In this document: piece by piece, positions 28,129-41,141 of the stretch
Numbering within the stretch: position 1 is the stretch's first letter
How the letters are laid out: each line of letters opens with the position of its first letter
Origin: Serpens gallinarum
GTDB lineage: Bacteria > Pseudomonadota > Gammaproteobacteria > Pseudomonadales > Pseudomonadaceae
Reading direction: 5' to 3'
DNA: 64,000 nucleotides
Assembly: GCF_014836765.1 (NCBI RefSeq)
Contig: NZ_JACSQG010000001.1
Coordinates: 802,896-866,895, forward strand
Notes under the pieces: model-generated
Seen by the model: the letters and a program-made list of their open reading frames with translations, nothing else
The model's database searches: none
Told to the model about the DNA's origin: nothing
Translations under genes and position numbers: made by a program

Positions 28129-28590
28129 TCACAACCAGCGGCGCACCCGTGCCTGGTAGGCCTGGAACTCAGCGCCAAACAGCGCCTTCAGGGCGCGCTC
28201 CTCAGGTGCAATCTGGAATCGGTTCATGTACAGCACGAAGCCAAGAGGCCCGAGCAAGGCTACAGGCGACGCCAGATAAGCCGCCAAGGCGACCAGAAAC
28301 AGAGCGAAGCCGACGTACATGGGATTTCGTGAGTATTGATAAATGCCCGAGCTCACCAAGGCTGAAGCGGTTTCAGGCTTCAAGGGGTTCACGGTAGTTT
28401 TGGCACGGCGGAAGGAGACGGCACCCGACAGGCAGAAAAAAGCACCCAGCGCCGTAATGGTCAACGCCAAGGCAATGCGCACCCATTCGGCAACCGCGAT
28501 GCTCGGAACATAGAAGGACAGTAACCACATTGCGGCGCCAATGAGGGAGGCGACAAGGGGCGGAGGTATCTTGTTTTCGAGCGTATGCAT
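28129..28590 (-). CDS. Isoprenylcysteine-carboxyl-methyltransferase-like membrane protein
   Basis: A 153-residue integral membrane protein with about four hydrophobic segments. It has the conserved ICMT/PEMT-type motif: a YQYSRNPMYVGF segment (residues ~85-96) followed by hydrophobic stretches and EERALKALFGAEFQAYQARVRRWL. Such proteins bind SAM in the membrane and methylate small lipids or unknown substrates. There are no prenylated proteins in bacteria, so the substrate is unknown. It stands alone after a 236-base gap. Confidence 0.8.
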   Translation of the reverse strand: MHTLENKIPPPLVASLIGAAMWLLSFYVPSIAVAEWVRIALALTITALGAFFCLSGAVSFRRAKTTVNPLKPETASALVSSGIYQYSRNPMYVGFALFLVALAAYLASPVALLGPLGFVLYMNRFQIAPEERALKALFGAEFQAYQARVRRWL

Positions 28591-28644
28591 TGCTTTTCTC
28601 TTTCGACGTGTTGTTCAAGCCTGACAGGCGCAGCGTTCATGTTG

Positions 28645-29178
28645 CTATCGGGTGTGGGTTTTCCGACCGATTTCAGTGCGTACTTTTGCATCAAGATCAG
28701 CGGCAGTGCAAATACGCAAATCCTGTTGAAGTTGCCCGTCCCACTGCCAGTTGCAGCGTTCATTAGCGCAGATAACCAAGGGATTGTTGTGGTTGTTTAT
28801 GGCGAGCAACACTGAGCAGGAAGGGCAGTACGGCGTAAGGTTAACGAGGGTATAGAGATTGCCGTGCAGGGTCGGTGGTAACCAGCGCCATGACCAATGG
28901 ATATCTATAAGGATGTCCTCCGTATAGGCAACGAAGTCTGGCTCGCGGATATCGATCGCGCGCGTGGAAAAAATAAAATAAATAAGCGTAATAATAAAAA
29001 GAATAAAGGGTGCTGTAAGCATCAGCACCCAGGCAGGAAGGAGCGTAATCAGTGATGCCGGCGCGGCCTTTGCCATATTTTCAACAATTGCCCAATCCCA
29101 TAAGTAGAAAGCGCAACCGATGATTAGCACAATTACTATCAAGCCCCGTATAGGGCCACGCCAGGAATTTTTTATCAT
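28645..29178 (-). CDS. Membrane protein with C-terminal zinc-ribbon-like Cys pairs
   Basis: A 177-residue protein with two or three hydrophobic segments in the first 75 residues. A cytosolic-type domain follows. It has CPSC, about 15 residues, then CANERC, a spacing that suggests a metal-binding ribbon (CxxC...CxxxxC). The DNA is noticeably less GC-rich than neighbouring genes (IIVIVLII-type stretches), which hints at recent acquisition. GGGAG lies five bases before the ATG. I do not recognise the family. Confidence 0.65.
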   Translation of the reverse strand: MIKNSWRGPIRGLIVIVLIIGCAFYLWDWAIVENMAKAAPASLITLLPAWVLMLTAPFILFIITLIYFIFSTRAIDIREPDFVAYTEDILIDIHWSWRWLPPTLHGNLYTLVNLTPYCPSCSVLLAINNHNNPLVICANERCNWQWDGQLQQDLRICTAADLDAKVRTEIGRKTHTR

Positions 29179-29316
29179 TGTTGCTCCCGAACGCCTGCTG
29201 CGGCAGAGACCTACAGAAGGTTAATAGTCGCCAGCTATTCGACGCCCGGCTGGCTTGGTTTCTTCTCCTGCTAGCTCGCTGTGCTCGAGTCTGCAAGAGG
29301 TACGCCCGAATCGGTA

Positions 29317-29823
29317 TTAGCCTTTGTGTGCATCTGGCAGGCTGCGCTCTGCCGTAACTCGCTGCCCCGCTTTCATCAGCATCCAACCCAGCAGAATGAA
29401 AAGCACACCGCCGATGGCCAGAAACGTCCAGTTATAAACCGTGTAGTTGGGTACCTGCCTTACATAATGAACAGCCAAAATCTGATGGTTGATGATGCCT
29501 TCGATCAAGTTGAACAACCCCCAACCCAAGATAAGCCGGCCAATCATGGATTTAAGCGTGGGGATTGGCTCACGCCGATAAGCGGCGCTCCACAGCATCA
29601 TGATGCCGACCAGCGTTACGACCCAGACAAATGCATGAAAGAGGCCATCCCACAGCATATTTGTGCTCATGGCTTCCATGGTTGTGGGTGGAATCCAGTT
29701 GGAAACCATGTTGTGCCACTGGAATATCTGATGCAGAACGATCCCGTCTACAAAACCGCCCATGCCAATACCCAGCAGAATCCCTGCGCTGGCGGCTTTC
29801 CTGTAGTGCGTGTGTTCAGACAT
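29317..29823 (-). CDS. DUF2243 membrane protein
   Basis: A 168-residue protein with four hydrophobic segments and the DUF2243 signature GGFVDGIVLHQIFQWHNM in the first helix and WDGLFHAF. Also seen is LGWGLFNLIEGIINHQIL. The function is unknown; family members occur near metal or copper genes in some bacteria. The start at 29823 has GGAGG eight bases upstream; the ATG 21 bases earlier has none. Confidence 0.85.
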   Translation of the reverse strand: MSEHTHYRKAASAGILLGIGMGGFVDGIVLHQIFQWHNMVSNWIPPTTMEAMSTNMLWDGLFHAFVWVVTLVGIMMLWSAAYRREPIPTLKSMIGRLILGWGLFNLIEGIINHQILAVHYVRQVPNYTVYNWTFLAIGGVLFILLGWMLMKAGQRVTAERSLPDAHKG

Positions 29824-30101
29824 GTCGGCAACCTCCAAGCTCATAGCAGCGCTAGTAGGACAACGTCCACGCCGTTTTGGCAGCGCTAAACCACACCCGT
29901 AGCCCAGGCGGGGCGATAAGCCTCATCCGTGTAACGAAGGAATTGCGGAAGTAAACTCCGGGAATGACGGGCCATGCCGACGTAGATGCGCAGACGTTCG
30001 AACCCCTGCCACTACAGATGCTCAAGGTAACAACGTGCGCATCAGTCGCCGTCGCCGACCGTCACGATCGTCGGCTTATCTGCGAGTTCCTGCCACATCC
30101 G

Positions 30102-31397
30102 TCACTGCGTGCGAGTCACCCTCCACACGGTATTGGCCAGATCGTCGGCGACGATCAGCGCGCCGCGCGGGTCGACGGTCACGCCCACTGGTCGTCCGCG
30201 TGTCTTGCCCTCGGCGGTGCGAAAGCCTGTCACGAAGTCAACGGGCGGTCCCGAGGGGCGTCCGTTGCTGAACGGTACGAAGGACACTTTGTAGCCCACC
30301 GGGTTTGGGCGGTTCCAACTGCCGTGCTGACCGACAAACACGCCATCGGCAAACGGCTCGCCCATGGCCGCGCTGGAGAAGTCCAGGCCGAGGGCGGCGA
30401 CGTGGGCCCCCAGGGCGTAGTCCGGTGTGATGGCGGCGGCGACCTTGGCGGGGTCTTGCGGTTGCACGCGTGGGTCGGGGTGCTTGCCCCAGTAGCTGTA
30501 GGGCCAGCCGTAGAAGCCACCTTCCTGAACCGAGGTCAGGTAATCCGGCACCAGGTCTGCGCCCAGCTCGTCCCGCTCGTTCACGACGGCCCACAATTGA
30601 CCGGAACCGGGCTGGATTGCCAGCGCGGTGGGGTTGCGTACGCCGGTGGCAAAGGGTTTATGGGCACCAGTCTCGGCGCTGATCTGCCAGATCACGGCGC
30701 GGTCGACCTCGGCTTCCATGCCGCGCTCGGTGATGTTGCTGTTGGAGCCGATGCCGACATACAGAAAGCGTCCATCGGGGCTGACGGTGAGCGCCTTGGT
30801 CCAATGGTGGTTGATCGCCGAGGGGAGCTCGGTGATCGTGGTGGGCGGGCCGCTGGCTTCGGTCTGGCCGTCCTGATAGTCGAAGCGTACCAGCGCATCC
30901 TGATTGGCCACGTACAGCGTGCCCGCAAAATAGGCCAGGCCGTACGGAGCATTGAGATTGTCGGCGAACACCGTCTGGACCTCATAGACGCCGTCGCCAT
31001 CGGCATCGCGCAGCAAGGTCAGGCGATTGCCGCTGTCGACCGTGGTGTTGCCCTTGGCCTTGATATAGCCGGCGATCACATCCTTGGGCTTGAGCTTCGC
31101 GGCGCTGCCACCCCGGCCTTCCGCCACGAGGATGTCGCCGTTGGGCAGGACCAGGGTCTGGCGCGGGATTTTCAGGTCGGTCGCAATCGCCGTGACGGTG
31201 AAATTCTCCGGCACCGTCGGCGTCTCGTCGGCCCACGGCGTAGGCTCGGCGATCTTCATGCTTGGCAGCAAGCCCCGTTGCGGGTCGGGGAGCGTAGGAT
31301 CAGGCCCGTACAGCTGGGCGCTGTCCTGTTCGTCGCTGCCGCAGGCGCTCAGCAGCAACGCCAGGGTCAGGCTGGTGAGAGGAAGGGCGTAGTTCAC
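30102..31397 (-). CDS. Lipoprotein PQQ-type sugar (sorbosone) dehydrogenase
   Basis: A 431-residue lipoprotein. The signal ends in LLLSACG. The body is the six-bladed propeller of the L-sorbosone/aldose dehydrogenase family, with DLKIPRQTLVLPNGDILVAEG, ADNLNAPYGLAY, GVRNPTALAIQP, and HGSWNRPNPVGYKV. The start is GTG at 31397 with AGGAGG six bases upstream. It overlaps the upstream gene's TGA as GTGA. It forms a two-gene operon with the DUF2231-type membrane protein, a recurrent pair in pseudomonads. The sugar is unknown. Confidence 0.85.
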   Translation of the reverse strand: MNYALPLTSLTLALLLSACGSDEQDSAQLYGPDPTLPDPQRGLLPSMKIAEPTPWADETPTVPENFTVTAIATDLKIPRQTLVLPNGDILVAEGRGGSAAKLKPKDVIAGYIKAKGNTTVDSGNRLTLLRDADGDGVYEVQTVFADNLNAPYGLAYFAGTLYVANQDALVRFDYQDGQTEASGPPTTITELPSAINHHWTKALTVSPDGRFLYVGIGSNSNITERGMEAEVDRAVIWQISAETGAHKPFATGVRNPTALAIQPGSGQLWAVVNERDELGADLVPDYLTSVQEGGFYGWPYSYWGKHPDPRVQPQDPAKVAAAITPDYALGAHVAALGLDFSSAAMGEPFADGVFVGQHGSWNRPNPVGYKVSFVPFSNGRPSGPPVDFVTGFRTAEGKTRGRPVGVTVDPRGALIVADDLANTVWRVTRTQ

Positions 31398-31819
31398 TCG
31401 ACACCTCCTGAGCGCAGGTTGGTGAGGCCGATCCACGTGGCCACGCAGGCCAGAAGGGTGACGATTATGGAGAGCACCAGGCCGGCGGGCATAACTGCCC
31501 AGGCGTCCTTGGCATGCTCAAGGGCATTGATGAAGCCCAGCACCCAGGTGGCCAGCAGGAGCAGAAAATAAGCTAAGGGGCGCCCTTTCCTGGGCGTGGC
31601 GCGGATCAGGTTGACCAAGGCGAACAGCAGCGCCAGGCCGCAGAAGACCAGCCCGCCGGCAATCAGCCAGGAGGCGAAATTGCTCCACTGAATCTGATAG
31701 CTGCGAAAGTACGCGATGTCATTCAGCAGGGCCCCGAGAAACAGCGGAACGGTTCCGGCCAGCAAGGTCGCGTGCAGAGGATTGGGCGTGCTTCGGTAAC
31801 GGTAGGTGGTTACGGTCAC
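31394..31819 (-). CDS. DUF2231-type membrane protein
   Basis: A 141-residue protein with four hydrophobic segments and the RSTPNPLHATLLAGTVPLFLGALLNDIAYF N-terminus of DUF2231. The start is GTG at 31819 with AGGAGA seven bases upstream. Longer in-frame ATG starts would add unrelated Arg-rich sequence. The stop overlaps the GTG of the downstream dehydrogenase. It may serve as a membrane anchor or electron partner, which is inference. Confidence 0.8.
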   Translation of the reverse strand: MTVTTYRYRSTPNPLHATLLAGTVPLFLGALLNDIAYFRSYQIQWSNFASWLIAGGLVFCGLALLFALVNLIRATPRKGRPLAYFLLLLATWVLGFINALEHAKDAWAVMPAGLVLSIIVTLLACVATWIGLTNLRSGGVE

Positions 31820-32013
31820 GGTGGGCTCTCCTGTTCGCGGCGACCCTGGGCTGATGCTCGGGCGGATGCGCTGGCCCAGCAGATTCGCTCTGATTGTGTG
31901 CCTTACAAACGGAGCGTGTCGTTGGCGCATAAGTTCATTCCGATCGGCTAGGGGACTGTCCGCTCCGACCACCAGCCCTTGAGTCCCAACCCGGCCCGTT
32001 TCATAGTGCCGAC

Positions 32014-36480
<4,467 letters not shown>

Positions 36481-36838
36481 GGCGATGCCCGAGCGAGGCA
36501 CCTGTAGGGACGATTCATTCGCCTGACACCGAGGCTGCCGACATCCACAGGGCAGGGACGAACTGGATATTGAAATGTTGGAGATCTCGCAAAATGCGTA
36601 GGTTGTGTTGCGAATATGGAGTTTGCATCGATATCGCTGCGCTCAACGGCATCCACGGACGCCGCCCCGGCAATACGACGGTTGGACGAGCTGAGTGAGT
36701 GAGGGCTTCGACGTTTGTCGCAGCGGCGGGCTGGCCGCAAGATACTGCGCTCGGCGAATGAATTCGCCCCTACGGTGTCCAGGCACGTTTTTCGGTATGG
36801 AGCCGTGCCGTTACATCAAAAACCAACGCAACGTGCCG
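36481..36838. other. 358-bp repeat-rich gap after lhr
   Basis: No gene is supported. A flanking inverted repeat (36504-36523 and 36753-36773) encloses about 230 bases that include a degenerate GTAGG-type palindrome (GTAGGTTGTGTTG ... CGCTGCGCTCAACGGCATCCAC). It looks like nested small repeats. Confidence 0.55.
36504..36773. repeat. Composite repeat bounded by inverted GTAGGG..GAATTCATTCGCC ends
   Basis: The left arm GTAGGGACGATTCATTCGCC (36504-36523) and the right arm (36753-36773, beginning GGCGAATGAATTC) are inverse copies differing by one substitution and one indel. The outer bases ACC/GGT also pair. The 270-base unit may be a MITE-like pair or two convergent single copies. Confidence 0.55.
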
Positions 36839-37351
36839 TCACCGGCGCCTGGCGAACTCCGGCGGTGGGTTGACCAGTCGGTCAACCACCATCAGTGCGC
36901 GGGAAAACGAGGGATAGCCACTTTTCGCCACGTCCAGGTCGGCATAGGCCGCGCGGTATTCGGCGGCCTTGGCGCGATCGGCGCGGGCGAGGAGGAAGGG
37001 TTCGTTGTACATCTTGTAGAGCAGCGCCACGGCATGGGGGTGTTGCCGGCCGGCCGAGCGCTGCAATGCGTCGAGTATCTGATTCACCGGCGCCGCTTGG
37101 CGAATCCGTGAAATCGCCTGGTAGAAGGCGATCTCGCCGCGGGTGTCCTGGGCAATGTTGCGCTCCAGCAGCGCGTCGGCCAGCGGCAAGTGCTCGAGAT
37201 CGCCGGAGGTAATCAGCAGCTTGGCTTGCAGCATGTCGTTGTTGAACAACAGCCGCTGCGTTTGCTTGTCCAGTGCCACCGGGGTCTCGCACGACTGCGT
37301 TGCGCAGCCGGCCAGTCCCAGGAGGGCAACCAGAAACATCCACTTCATCAT
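36839..37351 (-). CDS. Lipoprotein of unknown function
   Basis: A 170-residue lipoprotein: signal MMKWMFLVALLGLAGC with lipobox LAGC (Cys16). The mature part is helical (DKQTQRLLFNNDMLQAKLLITSGD, ADALLERNIAQDTRGEIAFYQAI, AAEYRAAYADLDVAKSGYPSFSRAL), possibly TPR-like. Two ATG codons are adjacent. It faces away from the M4 protease gene. Family unknown. Confidence 0.7.
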   Translation of the reverse strand: MMKWMFLVALLGLAGCATQSCETPVALDKQTQRLLFNNDMLQAKLLITSGDLEHLPLADALLERNIAQDTRGEIAFYQAISRIRQAAPVNQILDALQRSAGRQHPHAVALLYKMYNEPFLLARADRAKAAEYRAAYADLDVAKSGYPSFSRALMVVDRLVNPPPEFARRR

Positions 37352-37509
37352 GGGTATGCATCTCTTGGTTCAGGTGTGCCACTGGCTCCGGATTGCAGGA
37401 GCCGAAGTGCTTTCCAGCGTCACATGGTCTTAGCTGAATTACCGGTAATCGGTGGTTCGCCTACGCAGTTTTGCGAACTGTTGCTCATTGTGGTTCAGGA
37501 TGCCCGTGC

Positions 37510-38565
37510 ATGGATATTATTTGTCATCGACCGCATCAGGTACTGCCGCCCTATTTGCTGGATCATCTGATCCGCCACGGGCATGCCCGTCTACGTGCCT
37601 TTGCCAGCGATACCCTGGCGCTGAACCGGCAACTACTGGTCCAGCGAATCGGCACAGGGGTAACGTCAAGCATCTCTGCCCAATCGCCCAGCAGCCCACC
37701 CGGGCAGGTGCTGAGGCGCATCTACAGCGCCGATCAGGGCAATTCGCTGCCGGGCCGGCTGGTCCGCGAGGAAGGCCAGGTGGAAACCGGCGATCCCGCG
37801 GTGGATGAGGCGTACAACCATCTGGGCGCCACCTATGCGCTGTTCTGGGAGGTGTACCGGCGGCATTCCACGGACAATGCCGGCATGCCCCTGGTTGGCA
37901 CTGTGCATTATGGCCAGGGGTATGAAAACGCGTTCTGGAACGGTGAACAGATGGTCTTCGGCGATGGCGACGGTGAAGTATTCCAGCGCTTTACCATCGC
38001 CATGGACATCGTTGCCCACGAACTGACCCATGCGGTAATCGACCAGGAAGCCGCACTGATCTACCAGGGGCAGGCCGGCGCGTTGAACGAGTCGCTGTGC
38101 GATGTGTTCGGTACGTTGGTCAAGCAGCATTATCTCGGCCAGCGTGCGGAGGAGGCCGACTGGCTGATCGGTGCCGGGCTGTTCGGCCCGGCGGTTCAGG
38201 CCCGAGGTTTGCGCTCGATGGAGCAGCCGGGCAGTGCCTACGACGATCCTTTGCTCGGTAAGGACCCGCAGCCGGGGCATATGGACGGTTTTGTGGCGAC
38301 GCGTTATGACAATGGCGGCGTGCACATCAACTCGGGAATTCCCAATCGGGCTTTTTATCTGGCCGCCACGCAGCTGGGCGGTTATGCCTGGGAGCGCGCC
38401 GGACGGATCTGGTATGAAACCTTGTGCGACGAGCGGCTGGATGCTCAGGCCGATTTCATCGCGTTCGCCGGATTGAGCGCGACAATAGCCGGCGAACTTT
38501 TCGGTGTGCACAGTGAAGAACAGCAAGCGGTAACGGCCGCCTGGGCGACCGTCGGAGTCGAATGA
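37510..38565 (+). CDS. Protealysin-type M4 metalloprotease
   Basis: A 351-residue thermolysin-family zinc protease with a short propeptide. There is no secretion signal; the N-terminus is MDIICHRPHQVLPPYLLDHL with the PPYLL motif of protealysin-like precursors. The zinc site is HELTH (His170, Glu171, His174) with Glu194 in GALNESLCDVFG; NGGVHINSGIPN supplies the catalytic His. AGGA lies nine bases upstream of the ATG. The next gene overlaps by four bases and encodes an emfourin-like inhibitor, as in the protealysin operon of Serratia. Confidence 0.9.
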   Translation: MDIICHRPHQVLPPYLLDHLIRHGHARLRAFASDTLALNRQLLVQRIGTGVTSSISAQSPSSPPGQVLRRIYSADQGNSLPGRLVREEGQVETGDPAVDEAYNHLGATYALFWEVYRRHSTDNAGMPLVGTVHYGQGYENAFWNGEQMVFGDGDGEVFQRFTIAMDIVAHELTHAVIDQEAALIYQGQAGALNESLCDVFGTLVKQHYLGQRAEEADWLIGAGLFGPAVQARGLRSMEQPGSAYDDPLLGKDPQPGHMDGFVATRYDNGGVHINSGIPNRAFYLAATQLGGYAWERAGRIWYETLCDERLDAQADFIAFAGLSATIAGELFGVHSEEQQAVTAAWATVGVE

Positions 38566-38888
38566 TGATCGAATTACCCTCTTTGCGGCGTGTCAGCAGC
38601 CTATACCTGTCCCGCGAGGGCGGGGTGGCTTACCTGCCGGGGCGCCGCCAAAGATGCACCATCGATTTGGCAGACTGCCCGCCGGACGAGCGTGAGGCCA
38701 TCTGTCAGGTGGTCAAGGACGCCGCGCCGCAGGCGGTTGCGACGGAGCAGGCCGGGCGGGGCGACCAGCGCTATTTTCTGATCGAGCTGAGTTTCACTGA
38801 CGATGAGCCCGAGCCGCTGAGCTTCAGCGTGCCGGAACAGGACGCGCCCGAGGAATTGTTGCGCTTATGGAATAGCCGCAGCAGTTAG
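38562..38888 (+). CDS. Emfourin-like protease inhibitor
   Basis: A 108-residue acidic protein encoded directly after the M4 protease, overlapping its stop as ATGA (an alternative ATG lies one codon later). Family members pair with protealysin-like proteases and inhibit them. Features are VSSLYLSREGGVAYLPGRR, CTIDLADCPPDEREAICQVVKDA, and RYFLIELSFTDDEP; no signal peptide. The assignment rests on the operon, the size and the sequence style; no catalytic residues are expected. Confidence 0.75.
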   Translation: MMIELPSLRRVSSLYLSREGGVAYLPGRRQRCTIDLADCPPDEREAICQVVKDAAPQAVATEQAGRGDQRYFLIELSFTDDEPEPLSFSVPEQDAPEELLRLWNSRSS

Positions 38889-38891
38889 AAC

Positions 38892-39614
38892 TCAAAAACG
38901 CTCGTTGGGCATCAGGTAGCGCCACTGGCCGAGCGGCAGTTTGGCCATGTTCACCGCGCCAAGTCGGATGCGCCGCAAGCTGATCAATTTGAGGCCGACG
39001 GCCGCGCACATCTGGCGGATCTGGCCGGGCTGGGGCGCCTTGAGGGCGAAGCGCAGATGGGTTTCGTTCTGCCAACTGACCTTGCACGGCGGTAGTTGCT
39101 GGCCGCGTAGCTCCATGCCGCGCTTGAGGCGTTCCAGACCGCCTTCGCCCAGGTGGCCGGAGACTTCGGCGACGTACTCTTCTTCCAGCGGCTTGCGGGC
39201 ATTTTCCAGGTGACGGGTCACGCCCCAGTTCTGGGTGAACACCAGCAGGCCGCTGGTATCGGTTTCCAGGCTGCCGATCATCTTCTGGCGCAGCAGGTGT
39301 TTTTTCACCGGGCGAATGCCCGACGGGTCTTCGCTCCAATGGTTGGCCGAGGTGAGCAACTGCTGCACCGAGTTCGGCCCATCGCCGATGCCGTAGCCGG
39401 CTGGCTTGTGCAGCAACAGGGTGACCATCGGCACTTCTTCTGGCGTGGCGCCGGGCAGCAGCTCGATGCGCTGGTCGGCGACCTTGAATTGCGGTTCTTC
39501 CACCACCTGGCCATCGACCGTGACCCAGCCGCCCTCAATGTAGAGTTCGGACTCACGGCGCGAGCAGGGCAGCAGCTCGGCCAGGCGTTTGGACAGACGG
39601 ACAGGCTCGCTCAT
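38892..39614 (-). CDS. rRNA pseudouridine synthase (RsuA/RluB/E/F family)
   Basis: A 240-residue enzyme that isomerises uridine in rRNA. The N-terminal S4 domain (residues ~5-60, RLSKRLAELLPCSRRESELYIEGGWVTVDG) is followed by the catalytic domain with IGSLETDTSGLLVFTQNW, which holds the nucleophilic Asp (ETDTSG; the family usually has DxDTxG), and EEEYVAEVSG. The start MSEPVRLSK fits the family. An in-frame ATG 27 bases upstream is possible; neither has a clear ribosome-binding site. It could be RluF- or RluE-like. Confidence 0.85.
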   Translation of the reverse strand: MSEPVRLSKRLAELLPCSRRESELYIEGGWVTVDGQVVEEPQFKVADQRIELLPGATPEEVPMVTLLLHKPAGYGIGDGPNSVQQLLTSANHWSEDPSGIRPVKKHLLRQKMIGSLETDTSGLLVFTQNWGVTRHLENARKPLEEEYVAEVSGHLGEGGLERLKRGMELRGQQLPPCKVSWQNETHLRFALKAPQPGQIRQMCAAVGLKLISLRRIRLGAVNMAKLPLGQWRYLMPNERF

Positions 39615-39786
39615 GGGGGCATCGACTCGAAAACGGGGCATGATTGTAGCCGCAGGGGCTGACAAAAGCTTCGCTTTGCTGTCAGGAACCGACTGCGGCA
39701 ACAGGGGCGGCAGGTGCAAAACAGAAGCGTCATGCCGGCTACTTCTATAGTGTCTGCTCAAAGGACACAGGATAGCCGGAGGACCT

Positions 39787-40920
39787 ATGCGTTTATTGAT
39801 GATCCTGATGCTGACCGGCTGGCTGGGCCAGGCCATGGCGGCTGAAAACCAAAGAGAGTACCGCAGCGAAGAGGGCACCGTGCAGGTAGAGGAAGTGGTC
39901 GGCGGGCTGGAAAACCCCTGGGCGCTGGCATTTCTGCCAGATGACGAGGGCATGTTGATTACCGAACGGCCAGGACGGCTGCGCCTGTTGAATGGCCAGG
40001 GTGAACTCTCGGCGCCATTGTCGGGCGTACCCAAGGTCTATGCCCAGGGGCAAGGTGGCTTGCTGGATGTGGCGCTGTCGCCACAGTTCGCCACCGACCG
40101 CCTGGTGTACCTGTCCTATGCCGAAGCCGGCGACGGCAAGGCCGGCACCGCGGTCGGGCGGGGCAGACTGTCCACCGACGGGCAGCGCCTGGAAAACTTT
40201 CAGCGCATCTTTCAGCAACAGCCCAAGCTGTCCACCGGCATCCACTTCGGCTCGCGGCTGGTGTTCGATCGTGAGGGGTATCTGTTTATCGCCCTGGGCG
40301 AAAACAACCAGCGACCCACCGCGCAAGATCTCGACAAATTGCAGGGCAAGCTGGTGCGCCTGCATGCCGACGGACGTATCCCCGACGACAATCCCTTTGT
40401 TGGCCAGGCCGGCGCCCGCGCAGAAATCTGGTCGTATGGCCATCGCAACCAGCAAGGGGCCGCGCTGGATCCGCGTACCGGCAAGCTCTGGACCCACGAG
40501 CACGGTCCGCGCGGCGGCGACGAAATCAATATTCCCCAGCCAGGGCGAAATTATGGCTGGCCGCTGGCGACCCACGGCATCAACTACAGCCTGCTGCCGA
40601 TCCCCGAAGCCAAGGGCAAGAGCGTGCCCGGCACCGAGGCGCCGCATTATGTCTGGCAACAATCCCCGGCGATCAGTGGCATGGCCTTTTACGCACATGA
40701 GCGCTTTCCCGCCTGGCGCAACAACCTGTTTATCGGCGCCCTGAAGGGCGAACTGATTCGCCTGCAGCTGGACGGCGACCGCGTGGTGCACGAAGAGCGC
40801 CTGCTGGGTGAGCTGGGCAAGCGCATCCGCGATGTGCGCCAGGGACCGGACGGTTATTTGTATGTACTCACTGACGAGCCGAGCGGATCGTTGCTGCGCA
40901 TTGGACTGAAACCAGACTGA
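39787..40920 (+). CDS. Periplasmic PQQ-dependent aldose dehydrogenase (YliI/Asd-like)
   Basis: A 377-residue secreted enzyme: signal peptide ends QAMAAEN. The six-bladed propeller has the family signatures ENPWALAFLPD, ITERPGRLRL, QGQGGLLDVALSP, LWTHEHGPRGGDEINIPQPGRNYGWP, and RIRDVRQGPDGYLYVLTD. It oxidises sugars in the periplasm with PQQ and calcium. It is distinct from the lipoprotein paralogue at 30102-31397. It is transcribed alone. Confidence 0.9.
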   Translation: MRLLMILMLTGWLGQAMAAENQREYRSEEGTVQVEEVVGGLENPWALAFLPDDEGMLITERPGRLRLLNGQGELSAPLSGVPKVYAQGQGGLLDVALSPQFATDRLVYLSYAEAGDGKAGTAVGRGRLSTDGQRLENFQRIFQQQPKLSTGIHFGSRLVFDREGYLFIALGENNQRPTAQDLDKLQGKLVRLHADGRIPDDNPFVGQAGARAEIWSYGHRNQQGAALDPRTGKLWTHEHGPRGGDEINIPQPGRNYGWPLATHGINYSLLPIPEAKGKSVPGTEAPHYVWQQSPAISGMAFYAHERFPAWRNNLFIGALKGELIRLQLDGDRVVHEERLLGELGKRIRDVRQGPDGYLYVLTDEPSGSLLRIGLKPD

Positions 40921-40983
40921 TCGGCCCGCTGCAAAAGCCACGGCAATCGGCGCTAGGATAGGTAGAATGCGCGGCCTGGCGCA

Positions 40984-41128
40984 TAGCAGGCCGTTGAAAA
41001 ACTACCTGCGTTGGCAATACTGCGTTAAAAACAGGCTCGGATGCTCATTTAGAGCGCCTAAACTCCGCTTCCTCGCCTGTTTTTGCCTTGTCTTGCCTGC
41101 CTCGCCTACGTTTTTCAACGGCCTGCTA
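40984..41128. mobile_element. 145-bp MITE-like element upstream of cvfB
   Basis: Perfect 19-bp terminal inverted repeats, TAGCAGGCCGTTGAAAAAC (40984-41002) and its inverse (41110-41128). A second internal inverse pair, AAAAACAGGC (41027-41036) and GCCTGTTTTT (41075-41084), lies inside. No coding capacity. It ends 13 bases before the cvfB ATG. The ends have the look of a MITE or a REP-derived repeat that I associate with pseudomonads; a transposase was not found. Confidence 0.75.
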
Positions 41129-41141
41129 GAGGTTTTGCAAA

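Noticed and set aside
29990-30020. GTTCGAACCCC resembling a tRNA T-loop
   Set aside because: The flanking bases do not form the T-stem and no acceptor or anticodon arm is present.
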